Of a stretch of DNA of 64,000 nt, positions 28,078 through 35,902 are shown one piece after another. Numbering within the stretch: position 1 is the first letter of the stretch; each line of letters begins with the position of its first letter. The notes under the pieces were generated by a model. That model was not told where the DNA came from. It ran no database searches and saw only the letters and a list, made by a program, of their open reading frames with translations. The translations under genes were made by a program, and so were the position numbers. Source of the DNA: Pedobacter steynii (GTDB lineage: Bacteria; Bacteroidota; Bacteroidia; Sphingobacteriales; Sphingobacteriaceae); assembly GCF_900103665.1 (NCBI RefSeq), contig NZ_FNGY01000014.1, positions 124,001 through 188,000 of the forward strand. The letters are read 5' to 3'.

Positions 28078-29274
28078 ATGGAAAATATAAAAAAAATGAT
28101 TATTTTTTTCTGCTTATCTATGATTGGTATTGGATGTAATCATAAAAAAAAACGCCCTGATATAGATTCAACTAAAATTCAGGCAATATCAATTCCCGAT
28201 CCAGGCAAAGGCATTGAAATTAATCTATCAAATTTTGCAAATAACGTTAGAATTATTTCACTCGAATACTCGAAAGAAAGTACCATTGGTAAAATAAAAA
28301 AAATAATGTCTTTCAAGAACAGATATTACATCTTGGATGAACAAAACAATTCAGGAATACTTGTGTATAATTTGAATGGAAAATACGTGGGTAAGATTGG
28401 AAAAGTTGGCAAGGGACCTTCAGAGCATATCAATTTAACAGATTTTGATATAGATGAATATTCGGGTAAGTTGTATATGTATGATAACGACCAAAATAAA
28501 ATTATTCAATATAATTCCGATGGTGTATATATTGAGTCACTTGTGACAAACCACTGGGGAGATAATTTTGCTATAAATAACGACATATTTTATATCTATC
28601 GGAATAATAGTTCTTTTGGCATAGGTGATCTTTTTGTAAATGGGATGAAGAACTCAAATAAAGAATACTATTTCAAGCCAATTCCATCCTACTCATCTTT
28701 ATTCAGTGAAAGAATGTTTAGTCATTTTAATAACGGAATAGATGTTACCAAACCCTATTGCGACACCGTTTTTTTTCACAAAGAGGAAAAAATGTCCAGT
28801 AAATATTATATAGATTTTGGAAGATATAAGGTAAAACAGGATGATATTGGAATACTTTTTGGTGATGACAAGAATAAGAGATTAAACACGCTAATTAAAA
28901 ACAAATATGCATATAATGTAACCGATTTCTACGAATTTCAAGACTTAGCATACTTTTCTTTTACTTCTAATTTCGTTAAGCATTACTGCTTTTATGATAA
29001 AAAAAACAATATTCCAATTTATGGAAGTACTATTGTTAATGACTTAAACTACATGTTTTTTTCTACTGTCGTTGGTAAATCTCAACATGAATTATTTGGG
29101 GTATATCGTCCTGATGATATTTCATCTAATATTGATTATATAAATACGCTATTAAAAACCAAGGATCAAAAAATCAAAGAAAAATTAATGAGCAGTTTAA
29201 CTTTTCTAAACAGTCAAAAAAGACAAGGCATAGAAAATTTGAATCCTGCTATCATGGTATACTCTTTAAAATAA
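28078..29274 (+). CDS. 6-bladed beta-propeller lipoprotein
   Basis: A 398-residue lipoprotein: MENIKKMIIFFCLSMIGIGC with lipobox IGIGC at about 16-20. The propeller blades are clear: NNSGILVYNLNGKYVGKIGK, GKGPSEHINLTDFDIDEYSGK, and DNDQNKIIQYNSDGVYIESL fit the PF17170-type 6-bladed propeller family. It is the second propeller in the operon; the first (22089) lacks a lipobox. Codon and base use is very AT-rich like its neighbours. It is followed after 41 bp by the CSSC thioredoxin-like gene. The family is common in Bacteroidota without a proven biochemical role. Confidence 0.85.
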   Translation: MENIKKMIIFFCLSMIGIGCNHKKKRPDIDSTKIQAISIPDPGKGIEINLSNFANNVRIISLEYSKESTIGKIKKIMSFKNRYYILDEQNNSGILVYNLNGKYVGKIGKVGKGPSEHINLTDFDIDEYSGKLYMYDNDQNKIIQYNSDGVYIESLVTNHWGDNFAINNDIFYIYRNNSSFGIGDLFVNGMKNSNKEYYFKPIPSYSSLFSERMFSHFNNGIDVTKPYCDTVFFHKEEKMSSKYYIDFGRYKVKQDDIGILFGDDKNKRLNTLIKNKYAYNVTDFYEFQDLAYFSFTSNFVKHYCFYDKKNNIPIYGSTIVNDLNYMFFSTVVGKSQHELFGVYRPDDISSNIDYINTLLKTKDQKIKEKLMSSLTFLNSQKRQGIENLNPAIMVYSLK

Positions 29275-29315
29275 ATCAAAATATAGAATACTTATTATTA
29301 GGAACTACTAAAATT

Positions 29316-29957
29316 ATGCGAAATATATACTTATATCTTTTTGTGATTTTACTTATTTGTAATGGAATTTTACTATACAATAAATCAAATAGCAGAGACA
29401 AAATAGCTCAGTATCAAATCAAAATGAACGGCTTAATTGCTAATCAGAAATCTGAATTAACTGAAGCAAAGAATTCTTTATCATCTGTACTTAAATATTT
29501 AGATATCATACAATTACCCATAAGAGACATTCAAGTGAAACAGATACAGTATAGTCTTCTTGATCCAAAAAAAACAAAAAGTCAGTATGTTAAATTGAGT
29601 AATATATTAAACAGCAAAAAGGTTTTATTTAGGTTTTTCAGGACTGCATGTTCATCTTGCATAAAGGATCAAATAAATTCACTTAATCTATTGGGACGGA
29701 AAATTGGAAGAGACAGAATTATTCTCCTAACAGATCACTTAGATGATGAAATCAAAATTTTCTTGCTTCGGTCAGGTATAGAATTAAATATTTATGAAAC
29801 TGCTGAGGAATCTTTACTGCCTGATTTTGATAAAAAACAAATTCCATATTTGTTTACCTCTGATAGAGATTTACTTATTAATACTCCTTTTATAATCTCT
29901 ATTGAATCTAAATATCTATCAGAGACTTTTTATAAACGTATAGAAAGCAAATTTTAA
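29316..29957 (+). CDS. Membrane-anchored thioredoxin-like protein (CSSC)
   Basis: A 213-residue protein with an N-terminal TM anchor (about 4-20), a short coiled-coil-like stretch (25-60), and a thioredoxin-like domain from about 100. The motif FRFFRTACSSC holds two cysteines at 112 and 115, replacing the usual CxPC, and IPYLF (about 176-180) is the probable cis-proline loop. It likely faces the periplasm and oxidises or isomerises disulfides. The obvious client is the four-cysteine protein two genes upstream. It is the last gene of the operon. The alternative is a general TlpA/DsbD-dependent reductase. Confidence 0.72.
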   Translation: MRNIYLYLFVILLICNGILLYNKSNSRDKIAQYQIKMNGLIANQKSELTEAKNSLSSVLKYLDIIQLPIRDIQVKQIQYSLLDPKKTKSQYVKLSNILNSKKVLFRFFRTACSSCIKDQINSLNLLGRKIGRDRIILLTDHLDDEIKIFLLRSGIELNIYETAEESLLPDFDKKQIPYLFTSDRDLLINTPFIISIESKYLSETFYKRIESKF

Positions 29958-30181
29958 TCTCAATATTACGCATGAATTGGAGTTAGGTGGTATGTATCCG
30001 TCCTACCAAGTGGTCTGGCTGAGAAACTTAAATTGAAGTCAATAACATAATGTAAAGTAGATAAATGACATTCTGGTCTTAAAACAATCACCAATAACAA
30101 TTTTGTCATCTACTTACGTACATCGTAAAAAAGGATTATAACCAAGGTTTACAGATGAAGACAGTATCCAAAAAAATGTGT

Positions 30182-30216
30182 AAATGGGATTTGAGGTAAA
30201 AACTTAGATCCCATTT
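30182..30216 (+). terminator. 9-bp perfect inverted repeat followed by T-rich tract
   Basis: AAATGGGAT (30182-30190) and ATCCCATTT (30208-30216) enclose 17 nt and are followed by TTAT. It could be a terminator for the operon ending at 29957, although it is 225 bp downstream. It could also be a remnant of the IS element whose transposase fragment begins 37 bp later. Confidence 0.4.
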
Positions 30217-30252
30217 TTATGTAAATTAGAGAAAGGAATTTAAAAGATGTAA

Positions 30253-30384
30253 GCAGAAGCTATTGTTTTCAAAGTAAGAGAAAGTAATAAGGTCATCAAT
30301 AAAACTATCTATTTGGCTGTTGAACTTACTATGGAAAACCGTAATGAAGCATTGGGGTTATGGCTGGGAAAGAATGAAATTTAA
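30253..30384 (+). pseudogene. IS256-family transposase fragment
   Basis: In one frame this stretch reads AEAIVFKVRESNKVINKTIY, then LAVELTMENRNEALGLWLGK and NEI before a stop. It matches the conserved catalytic-domain strand region of IS256 transposases (a pattern like A..VKVRE.G.V.NK..Y.A..V...G..E.LGLW...NEG). Only about 43 of roughly 400 residues remain, with a stop directly upstream and another at the end. It is a degraded insertion sequence marking past mobile-element activity at the right edge of the accessory operon. Confidence 0.78.
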
Positions 30385-30530
30385 TTGAAAATTTGAATGG
30401 AAAGATCTGGATTTCTGCGTACTGCCTTTATTTATTAAAAGATTGGTTCACCAGATTATTCCTCACTTTTGCTGGTCGTGTCGGCACCATCATTTTTATA
30501 ATGCAAACACATGTCCAGAGCAAGAAGAAG

Positions 30531-31283
30531 CTATTTAGAATTCTTAATCAGCTCCTCAATAATTTTAGTAAAGTAATTGTCCTTGTCATCAATGGCCATA
30601 TCTGTTGTCCCTGTAATCGCTGGATAATTACCCTGTATGTACCTCAATACCCCATTCTTGTCAATAAAAAGGTTTCTGGGTAAGGCCGCAATTTTCAACT
30701 CATCTTTATAAGCCTGACCACCATCCAGTACTTGAAAATTGAAATCTTTATTCTTCAAAAAGTCAGACAGGTGATCGTCCGCTGTACTATTCTCCGTAAT
30801 AGATACAAAGTTCACTTTGTCCTTATACCGCTCTTTAAGCCTGCTTAACTGAGGCATTTCTGCTATACAAGGACCACAATAGATGGCCCAGAAGTTAATG
30901 AACGTTGGTTTACCCAAAAGCTGGGTAGAGGAAATTTCTTTCCCATTCATATCCCTCAATTTGAATGCAGGAAGCATCTGGTTTAGCAATAGAAATGTAG
31001 AATCTTGTTTATATTCAAATTTAAACACTGCAGATTCCTTATTTGATGTTTTCTTTGAAACTGAAAAACTTATATAATTGATAACAGTATCCTTCTTCAT
31101 CAATTTATGATAAATGACTGTTGTCATCTCATGGGTAGATGGCAGTGTTTTCTTTGCTGCATCAAAGTATAACTTTATTTTGTCTTCCTCTACAAAACTG
31201 CCATTGTTAAAAGTATATAGATTGCGTTGGGAGTAACTTTTGAGCGCTAAAAGCAGCAGAATGACAAGGGATATTGATCTCAT
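30531..31283 (-). CDS. TlpA family thiol-disulfide oxidoreductase
   Basis: A 250-residue secreted protein: signal peptide (1-19, ending SYSQ), an N-terminal beta-rich extension, and a TlpA domain from about residue 103 (LPAFKLRDMNGKEISSTQLL). The active site is FWAIYCGPC (131-139), and AALPRNLFIDKNG is the cis-proline loop. It should reduce periplasmic disulfides. It stands alone, convergent to the accessory operon, and differs from the CSSC protein at 29316, so the two are not duplicates. Its regulation is not visible. Confidence 0.9.
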   Translation of the reverse strand: MRSISLVILLLLALKSYSQRNLYTFNNGSFVEEDKIKLYFDAAKKTLPSTHEMTTVIYHKLMKKDTVINYISFSVSKKTSNKESAVFKFEYKQDSTFLLLNQMLPAFKLRDMNGKEISSTQLLGKPTFINFWAIYCGPCIAEMPQLSRLKERYKDKVNFVSITENSTADDHLSDFLKNKDFNFQVLDGGQAYKDELKIAALPRNLFIDKNGVLRYIQGNYPAITGTTDMAIDDKDNYFTKIIEELIKNSK

Positions 31284-31383
31284 TTTGTTATTTAGATGAA
31301 CAACTAATATAGCATATTTAACAAGAGGAGATGCATAATGGCTGCCACAGATTGACAGCCAGGAAATTTGCGCGCTTACCTAC

Positions 31384-31716
31384 TTAGATTAGATGTAACG
31401 ATTTTGGCCTGTATTCCGGAAAGTAATTCGCTATATCAATATCATTAAGGAGTACTTTACAAGAAATTTTTGCCTGCATATTCTCATCATCTGGGATTAA
31501 AACAGGATTTGCAAGAAATACACTTTTGTTTAGGAGTAGTATTTTTAATTTATCCATAGTATATTCAACTTCAAATTCTTCTGTTCTGGTTGCAGTATAA
31601 CCCAATATTTTTACCGTTTGTCCGGAAATTTCAACACCATCCTCTATCACTTTCCAATCAGGGGACAACTTAATCACATCAATATCGACAATCTCAATTA
31701 CTTTAAATCTAGTCAT
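31384..31716 (-). CDS. Hypothetical protein
   Basis: A 110-residue protein I do not recognise. It has no signal peptide or TM and alternates short strands (MTRFKVIEIVDIDVIKLSPDW, then GQTVKILGYTATRTEEFEVE), suggesting a small beta-rich cytoplasmic domain. It starts at an ATG 28 bp after the end of the TM protein at 31745, so they are probably cotranscribed. The pair has AT-rich codon use. Confidence 0.55.
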   Translation of the reverse strand: MTRFKVIEIVDIDVIKLSPDWKVIEDGVEISGQTVKILGYTATRTEEFEVEYTMDKLKILLLNKSVFLANPVLIPDDENMQAKISCKVLLNDIDIANYFPEYRPKSLHLI

Positions 31717-31744
31717 TTCATTACAAGGTTAAATTATTCAAAAT

Positions 31745-32269
31745 CTATATTACTAACATTTCTCTTTTATTTCCTATCTCACCAAAGTTCTTAACTTCTA
31801 TAATTTTGCAAAAAATTTGCCACAATACCCCAATTGCATAAAACAATAAACAGAAGCTTAAGAATAATGAAAGATGATCAATCCTAATAAAGACAAGGGC
31901 CTTTAAGTGTTCTTCATTGATGTAATAATAAACTATTAATAGAATCGTAGACAGCAACAATGGCATAAAAATCCGCTTTACTTGTCGTTTTGGGCTTAAT
32001 AAATTATTATCTCTTTCCATTTCCTTTTTTATCAGATCCAAGTTTTTAATTCTATCCCTAATAAAACTGATTTTATTCTCATTACTGGTACCAGGAAGGC
32101 TACTGGTATTTGTTAACAGGTCTTCTGATTGTCTTAAAAAATCTTCGTTCTTTTTTCTATATATCGTTATTCCTGTTCCAAAAAGCCCCATTAACAAGGT
32201 CATTGAAGGAGCAATAAAGCTAAAAACAGCAATCAAAAGTTTCCCATAAATATCTACAGCAGATTCCAA
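31745..32269 (-). CDS. Hypothetical membrane protein
   Basis: A 174-residue protein with a TM at about 10-34, a charged helical loop (38-100, likely cytoplasmic, with a coiled-coil-like KNLDLIKKEMERDNNL), and two or three TMs at about 103-155. The frame starts with TTG (32267-32269); no ATG gives the first TM. I do not recognise a family. It precedes the small beta-rich protein at 31384 in a probable two-gene operon. Nothing links it to the neighbouring malate:quinone oxidoreductase. Confidence 0.5.
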   Translation of the reverse strand: MESAVDIYGKLLIAVFSFIAPSMTLLMGLFGTGITIYRKKNEDFLRQSEDLLTNTSSLPGTSNENKISFIRDRIKNLDLIKKEMERDNNLLSPKRQVKRIFMPLLLSTILLIVYYYINEEHLKALVFIRIDHLSLFLSFCLLFYAIGVLWQIFCKIIEVKNFGEIGNKREMLVI

Positions 32270-32437
32270 TAAAACACAGCTTAAAGTTTCCTATCAAAAA
32301 AAACAATCAACCAATTATAGCGATTCACTTTCCACTTAAACAAATTTATTATTAAATAATAAGATAAATAATTACACTAAAATTAAATACCAAACATAAT
32401 CAATCACAGTCAAAATCATAAAAAAAGTACATACTAA

Positions 32438-32471
32438 AAAGGGCCTTTGGTTTTAACACCAAAAGCCCTTT
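32438..32471 (-). terminator. Intrinsic terminator of mqo
   Basis: On the minus strand the 13-nt arms (32459-32471 and 32438-32450) pair with one G-U wobble around an 8-nt loop and are followed by a run of five U residues counting the stem end. It lies 25 bp after the mqo stop codon. Confidence 0.85.
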
Positions 32472-32495
32472 CTATATTTTTCGATCAGTCGACCC

Positions 32496-34001
32496 TTAAC
32501 CTGTAGCCTGCAAGTTTAAAGTTTCCGTCGTATTTGACCTGATCTCTTTCGTCATTTCTACATTATTGCTCAGCAACTGTCCATAAGAAGGGATCATTTG
32601 TTTCAGCTTTGTCTGCCATTCCGGGCTTTTCACTTTGTCGCCAAAGCAACGCTCCATTAGCGTAATCATAATGGATACTGCAGTAGATGCACCTGGAGAA
32701 GCGCCCAGCAATGCAGCAATAGAACCATCCGCAGCCGTAACCACTTCTGTTCCAAACTCAAGAATTCCACCGTGCTCTTCATCTTTCTTGATTACCTGAA
32801 CACGCTGACCAGCAGTTTCCAGTTCCCAATCTTCCATTTTAGCAGTTGGCAAATATTCTCTTAATGCCTCCATCCTATCTTCCGGAGATTGACGTACCTG
32901 ATTGATCAGGTATTTTGTCAGCGGCAGGTTATCCAGTCCGGCAGAAATCATCGGGCGGATATTGTTTACTTTAATTGATAACGGAAGGTCCATCAAAGAA
33001 CCATGTTTCAAAAATCTGGTAGAGAAACCAGCATAAGGACCAAAAAGCAAAGCTCTTTTTCCGTCGATCATTCGGGTATCCAAATGCGGAACAGACATTG
33101 GTGGCGCACCTACTGAAGCTTTACCGTATACCTTTGCATCATGTTCTGCGATCACATCCGGATTGATACATTTCAGCCATTGCCCGCTTACCGGGAAACC
33201 ACCAAAACCTTTTCCTTCAGGAATGTCAGACTTCTCCAATAATGGAAGAGATCCGCCACCCGCTCCGATAAATACAAATTTTGCTTTTACAACTCTTTTA
33301 TCTCCGGTTGTTTCGTCCTTTACTTTTACTTCCCAAAGTCCGTTTTTCTGTTTCAGTTTTTTAACCTCATGGTGAAAATGCATGTTTACATTTTCCTTTT
33401 TCTGAAGGTGATTAAACATCATTCTCGTTAAAGCGCCAAAATTCACATCCGTTCCCAGCGTCATTCTTGTTGCGGCTACCTTTTCGGCAGGATCACGCTG
33501 ATCCATCACCAATGGCATCCATTCTTTTAACTGTTTAGGATCTTCAGAATAGCTCATCCCTTGAAAAAGCAGGCTTTCCTGAAGCTTTGCATAACGCTCC
33601 TTCAAAAATTCCACGTTCTTTTCTCCCCATACAAAACTGATATGAGGAATGCTCTTAATAAATGTTTCCGGCGATCCTACAAGGTTATTTTCAATCAGGA
33701 AGGACCAAAACTGTTTGGATACTTCGAAAGATTCTGCAATGGCTACTGCCTTTGCGGTTTCCACTGAACCATCAGCCAATTGTGGGGTATAATTTAATTC
33801 ACAAAAAGCAGAATGTCCTGTTCCTGCATTATTCCAGGCATCAGAACTCTCTGCCGCAGCAACGTCCAGTCTTTCAAAAATTTCTATGGTGATATCCGGC
33901 TGCAATTCTTTGAGTAACATCCCTAGTGTTGCGCTCATTATCCCTGCTCCAATCAATACAACATCCGCAGTTTTTTCCGAATTACTATTCTTACGAGTCA
34001 T
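32496..34001 (-). CDS. mqo: Malate:quinone oxidoreductase
   Basis: A 501-residue FAD enzyme that oxidises malate to oxaloacetate and passes electrons to quinone, replacing or supplementing soluble malate dehydrogenase in the TCA cycle. The FAD-binding VVLIGAGIMSATLGMLLKEL (14-33) is followed by an acidic FERLD. SSDAWNNAGTGHSAFCELNY is the diagnostic Mqo block, and LLGASPGASTAVSIM near the C-terminus is also conserved. It is a peripheral enzyme on the inner face of the membrane. Length is normal. It is monocistronic, with a likely promoter 18-50 bp upstream and a terminator downstream. Confidence 0.96.
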   Translation of the reverse strand: MTRKNSNSEKTADVVLIGAGIMSATLGMLLKELQPDITIEIFERLDVAAAESSDAWNNAGTGHSAFCELNYTPQLADGSVETAKAVAIAESFEVSKQFWSFLIENNLVGSPETFIKSIPHISFVWGEKNVEFLKERYAKLQESLLFQGMSYSEDPKQLKEWMPLVMDQRDPAEKVAATRMTLGTDVNFGALTRMMFNHLQKKENVNMHFHHEVKKLKQKNGLWEVKVKDETTGDKRVVKAKFVFIGAGGGSLPLLEKSDIPEGKGFGGFPVSGQWLKCINPDVIAEHDAKVYGKASVGAPPMSVPHLDTRMIDGKRALLFGPYAGFSTRFLKHGSLMDLPLSIKVNNIRPMISAGLDNLPLTKYLINQVRQSPEDRMEALREYLPTAKMEDWELETAGQRVQVIKKDEEHGGILEFGTEVVTAADGSIAALLGASPGASTAVSIMITLMERCFGDKVKSPEWQTKLKQMIPSYGQLLSNNVEMTKEIRSNTTETLNLQATG

Positions 34002-34018
34002 TTATTTGAATTTTTGTG

Positions 34019-34053
34019 CAAAAATACAATACATAATCAAATAATACTTCAAA
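34019..34053 (-). promoter_or_regulatory. Putative Bacteroidota-type promoter of mqo
   Basis: On the minus strand a -7 element TATTTTTG (34019-34026) matches TAnnTTTG exactly. A -33 TTTG (34050-34053) lies 23 bp upstream, at the outer limit of the usual spacing. Transcription would start about 10 nt before the mqo ATG, giving a very short leader. Confidence 0.45.
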
Positions 34054-34457
34054 AAATCAGATATTTCCCTAATTATTTCTCTCTTTTTTGAACAGGCCCA
34101 AAAAGGAGAGATCGATTTGAGGTAAAATTTCATTGCATCTAATTTTATTGCGTATATTGACACCCTTCTTTCCTGCTATCTCGTAATATTCACAAAAACA
34201 ATAGAAAGGCATAACATCCAGCTCCTTACTCATTTTTTTGTCATTTTTGAACCGACGGGACATACCGTTCATTTTCAGTATCAGAAGGACTGAACTTAAT
34301 CAAGTTAGGGCATTATCTAAACTTCCAAAAGCCGTATTAAACTCCACGATTTCGGCCTCATTTTGACTCAATTCAGACAAGACCATAATTGCGTACTGAA
34401 ATCCGCATTTCAAGCTCATTTTACACACGTTGCTTACCCGCCTTTAATACGCTTCTG

Positions 34458-34512
34458 ACCGAGTTAGCACCGAGTATAGACCGAGGTTAGAGCCTGGTCA
34501 GACCTAGCTTAG
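34458..34512 (+). repeat. Five imperfect 11-bp tandem repeats
   Basis: Consecutive 11-bp units read ACCGAGTTAGC, ACCGAGTATAG, ACCGAGGTTAG, AGCCTGGTCAG, ACCTAGCTTAG. The hexamer ACCGAG recurs at exactly 34458, 34469 and 34480; the last two units are more diverged. The tract is noncoding and more GC-rich than its surroundings. A period of 11 bp is close to one DNA turn. Confidence 0.75.
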
Positions 34513-34757
34513 GTAAAAGCAGGTATTTCGATGTTCCGAAGCTGAATTTTATCAGTTTCCAAGGTCAGATTTACGAGCTTATTCCTGATGTAACTATACA
34601 GTTATAGTATTCCTACTAAAGGTTTACACCAGTAAAAAAACGGCGTTGCAGAAGATATTATTTCAAGGAATCAGCTGTCTGAAATTAGAAAATAACTATC
34701 TTTCAAAATAATTATAGTTACCATTTTTTCGATTTTAAACATTATATCCTACGCGTC

Positions 34758-35225
34758 ATGCCCAACGAAAGTTTCCCTCAGGCAACTACCCTAAAAAAAC
34801 TAAGGTTTGCCGTATTAAAAACGGTAGAACAATTAACCACGGAACAATTAAATAAGGTCCCCGATGGTTTCAACAACAACATCATCTGGAACATCGCACA
34901 TTTAATTGCCAGTCAGCAGAATCTTTGTTATGTCAAAGCAGGACAAGACCCCCTGGTACCCCAAGGATTCATTCAGGCCTATAAGCCCGGTACAAAACCG
35001 GAACAACAGGTCTCAGCGAGAGACATTGAATTCATTAAATCCCTGTTGGTCAACACAGCAGAACAATTGGAAGCCGACCTGGAAGACCATAAGTTCGATA
35101 ACTATACCCCATGGGTAAATGGTATGGGACTGGAATTGAACAACATTAACGACATCATCAGTTACTTACCACTACACGAAGGCATTCATTTGGGATACAT
35201 CCTCGCATTGAAGCGTCTTATTTAA
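34758..35225 (+). CDS. DinB/YfiT-like family protein
   Basis: A 155-residue four-helix protein of the DinB_2 type. The metal-binding histidine triad is present: His48 in WNIAHLI, and His140 and His144 in LHEGIH. DinB-like proteins bind a divalent metal and some are thiol transferases, but most, including this one, have no assigned reaction. It lies 9 bp before the M23 peptidase gene and is probably cotranscribed with it and the aldehyde dehydrogenase. Confidence 0.88.
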   Translation: MPNESFPQATTLKKLRFAVLKTVEQLTTEQLNKVPDGFNNNIIWNIAHLIASQQNLCYVKAGQDPLVPQGFIQAYKPGTKPEQQVSARDIEFIKSLLVNTAEQLEADLEDHKFDNYTPWVNGMGLELNNINDIISYLPLHEGIHLGYILALKRLI

Positions 35226-35234
35226 TCAAAGCAT

Positions 35235-35870
35235 ATGAAATTATTATTGTTCCCGATGTTACTTTTATGGTTGGCTCCAGACCTACCTATGACCATTGAA
35301 CGCGATAAAGACCGATGGAAACCTTATTACACAGCTACTGCGCCGGTAGCGGTAGCCAGTACCTGGTATCTTCCTTTTGACGTCGCCAACCGCAAAGACC
35401 CTAAACAAATTAAAGTGGTCAGTATTTTCGGAGACCATCGCGACAGCTACCTTAAAGGGCATGTGCATACCGCAATAGACATCAATCCTTTAAAACCCAA
35501 AAGCAAACTGGTGAGCGTTTATCCAATGGCAAAAGGCATTGTTTGTTCGGTACACCTGGGCGAAAACCAGAGAACGGTAGTCCTGAAACATAAATTACCC
35601 AATGGTAAATTCATATTTACTTCCTACAAACACTTAAAAGAAGTCTATGTGAGCAATGGACAGCAGGTAGATGAAAATGTAAAAATCGCCCGCTTGTTTA
35701 CCCCGGCAGAATCCAGGAAATATGGAGGTGATTACCATCATTTACACCTCGAAATCCGGAAAAGCTTTGATGATTATGGATGTGCCAGCTGGTTAACCAT
35801 GAATAAACAACAACTGGACCTGCGTTTTTTCAATCCACTCGTTTTTATTAAAGAAAACCTGAAGCCATAA
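35235..35870 (+). CDS. M23 family metallopeptidase (LytM-like)
   Basis: A 211-residue protein with a short signal-like N-terminus (LLLFPMLLLWLAP). The zinc site is intact: His78 and Asp82 in HVHTAID, and His171 in YHHLHLE, with His133 in SYKHL completing the usual set. Such enzymes cut peptide cross-links in peptidoglycan. It lacks LysM or coiled-coil regions, so it is the bare catalytic domain. It is between DinB and aldehyde dehydrogenase genes, with no cell-division genes nearby. Confidence 0.85.
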   Translation: MKLLLFPMLLLWLAPDLPMTIERDKDRWKPYYTATAPVAVASTWYLPFDVANRKDPKQIKVVSIFGDHRDSYLKGHVHTAIDINPLKPKSKLVSVYPMAKGIVCSVHLGENQRTVVLKHKLPNGKFIFTSYKHLKEVYVSNGQQVDENVKIARLFTPAESRKYGGDYHHLHLEIRKSFDDYGCASWLTMNKQQLDLRFFNPLVFIKENLKP

Positions 35871-35902
35871 TCAGTGTTATCTTATGACCAATAACATTTA
35901 AA

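Larger units (their letters stand above)
29958..30530. other. Gap with IS remnant and stem-loop
   Basis: About 570 bp between the thioredoxin-like gene and the convergent TlpA gene. It holds a 9-bp stem-loop at 30182-30216 and an IS256 transposase fragment at 30253-30384 (both listed). The rest shows no recognisable gene. Confidence 0.65.
34002..34757. other. 755-bp gap between divergent mqo and DinB genes
   Basis: It contains the mqo promoter (34019-34053) and a tract of 11-bp repeats (34458-34512), both listed. A 67-codon minus-strand frame at 34069-34272 exists but has no recognisable features and I do not call it. The rest shows nothing identifiable. Confidence 0.6.

Noticed and set aside
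30393..30683. 96-codon plus-strand frame over the end of the TlpA gene
   Set aside because: Much of it is antisense to the TlpA coding sequence; I could not join it to the IS256 remnant in any frame.
34069..34272. 67-codon minus-strand frame in the gap upstream of mqo
   Set aside because: No recognisable domain, signal or TM, no neighbours on its strand in an operon, and it overlaps the mqo promoter area. Too little to call a gene.
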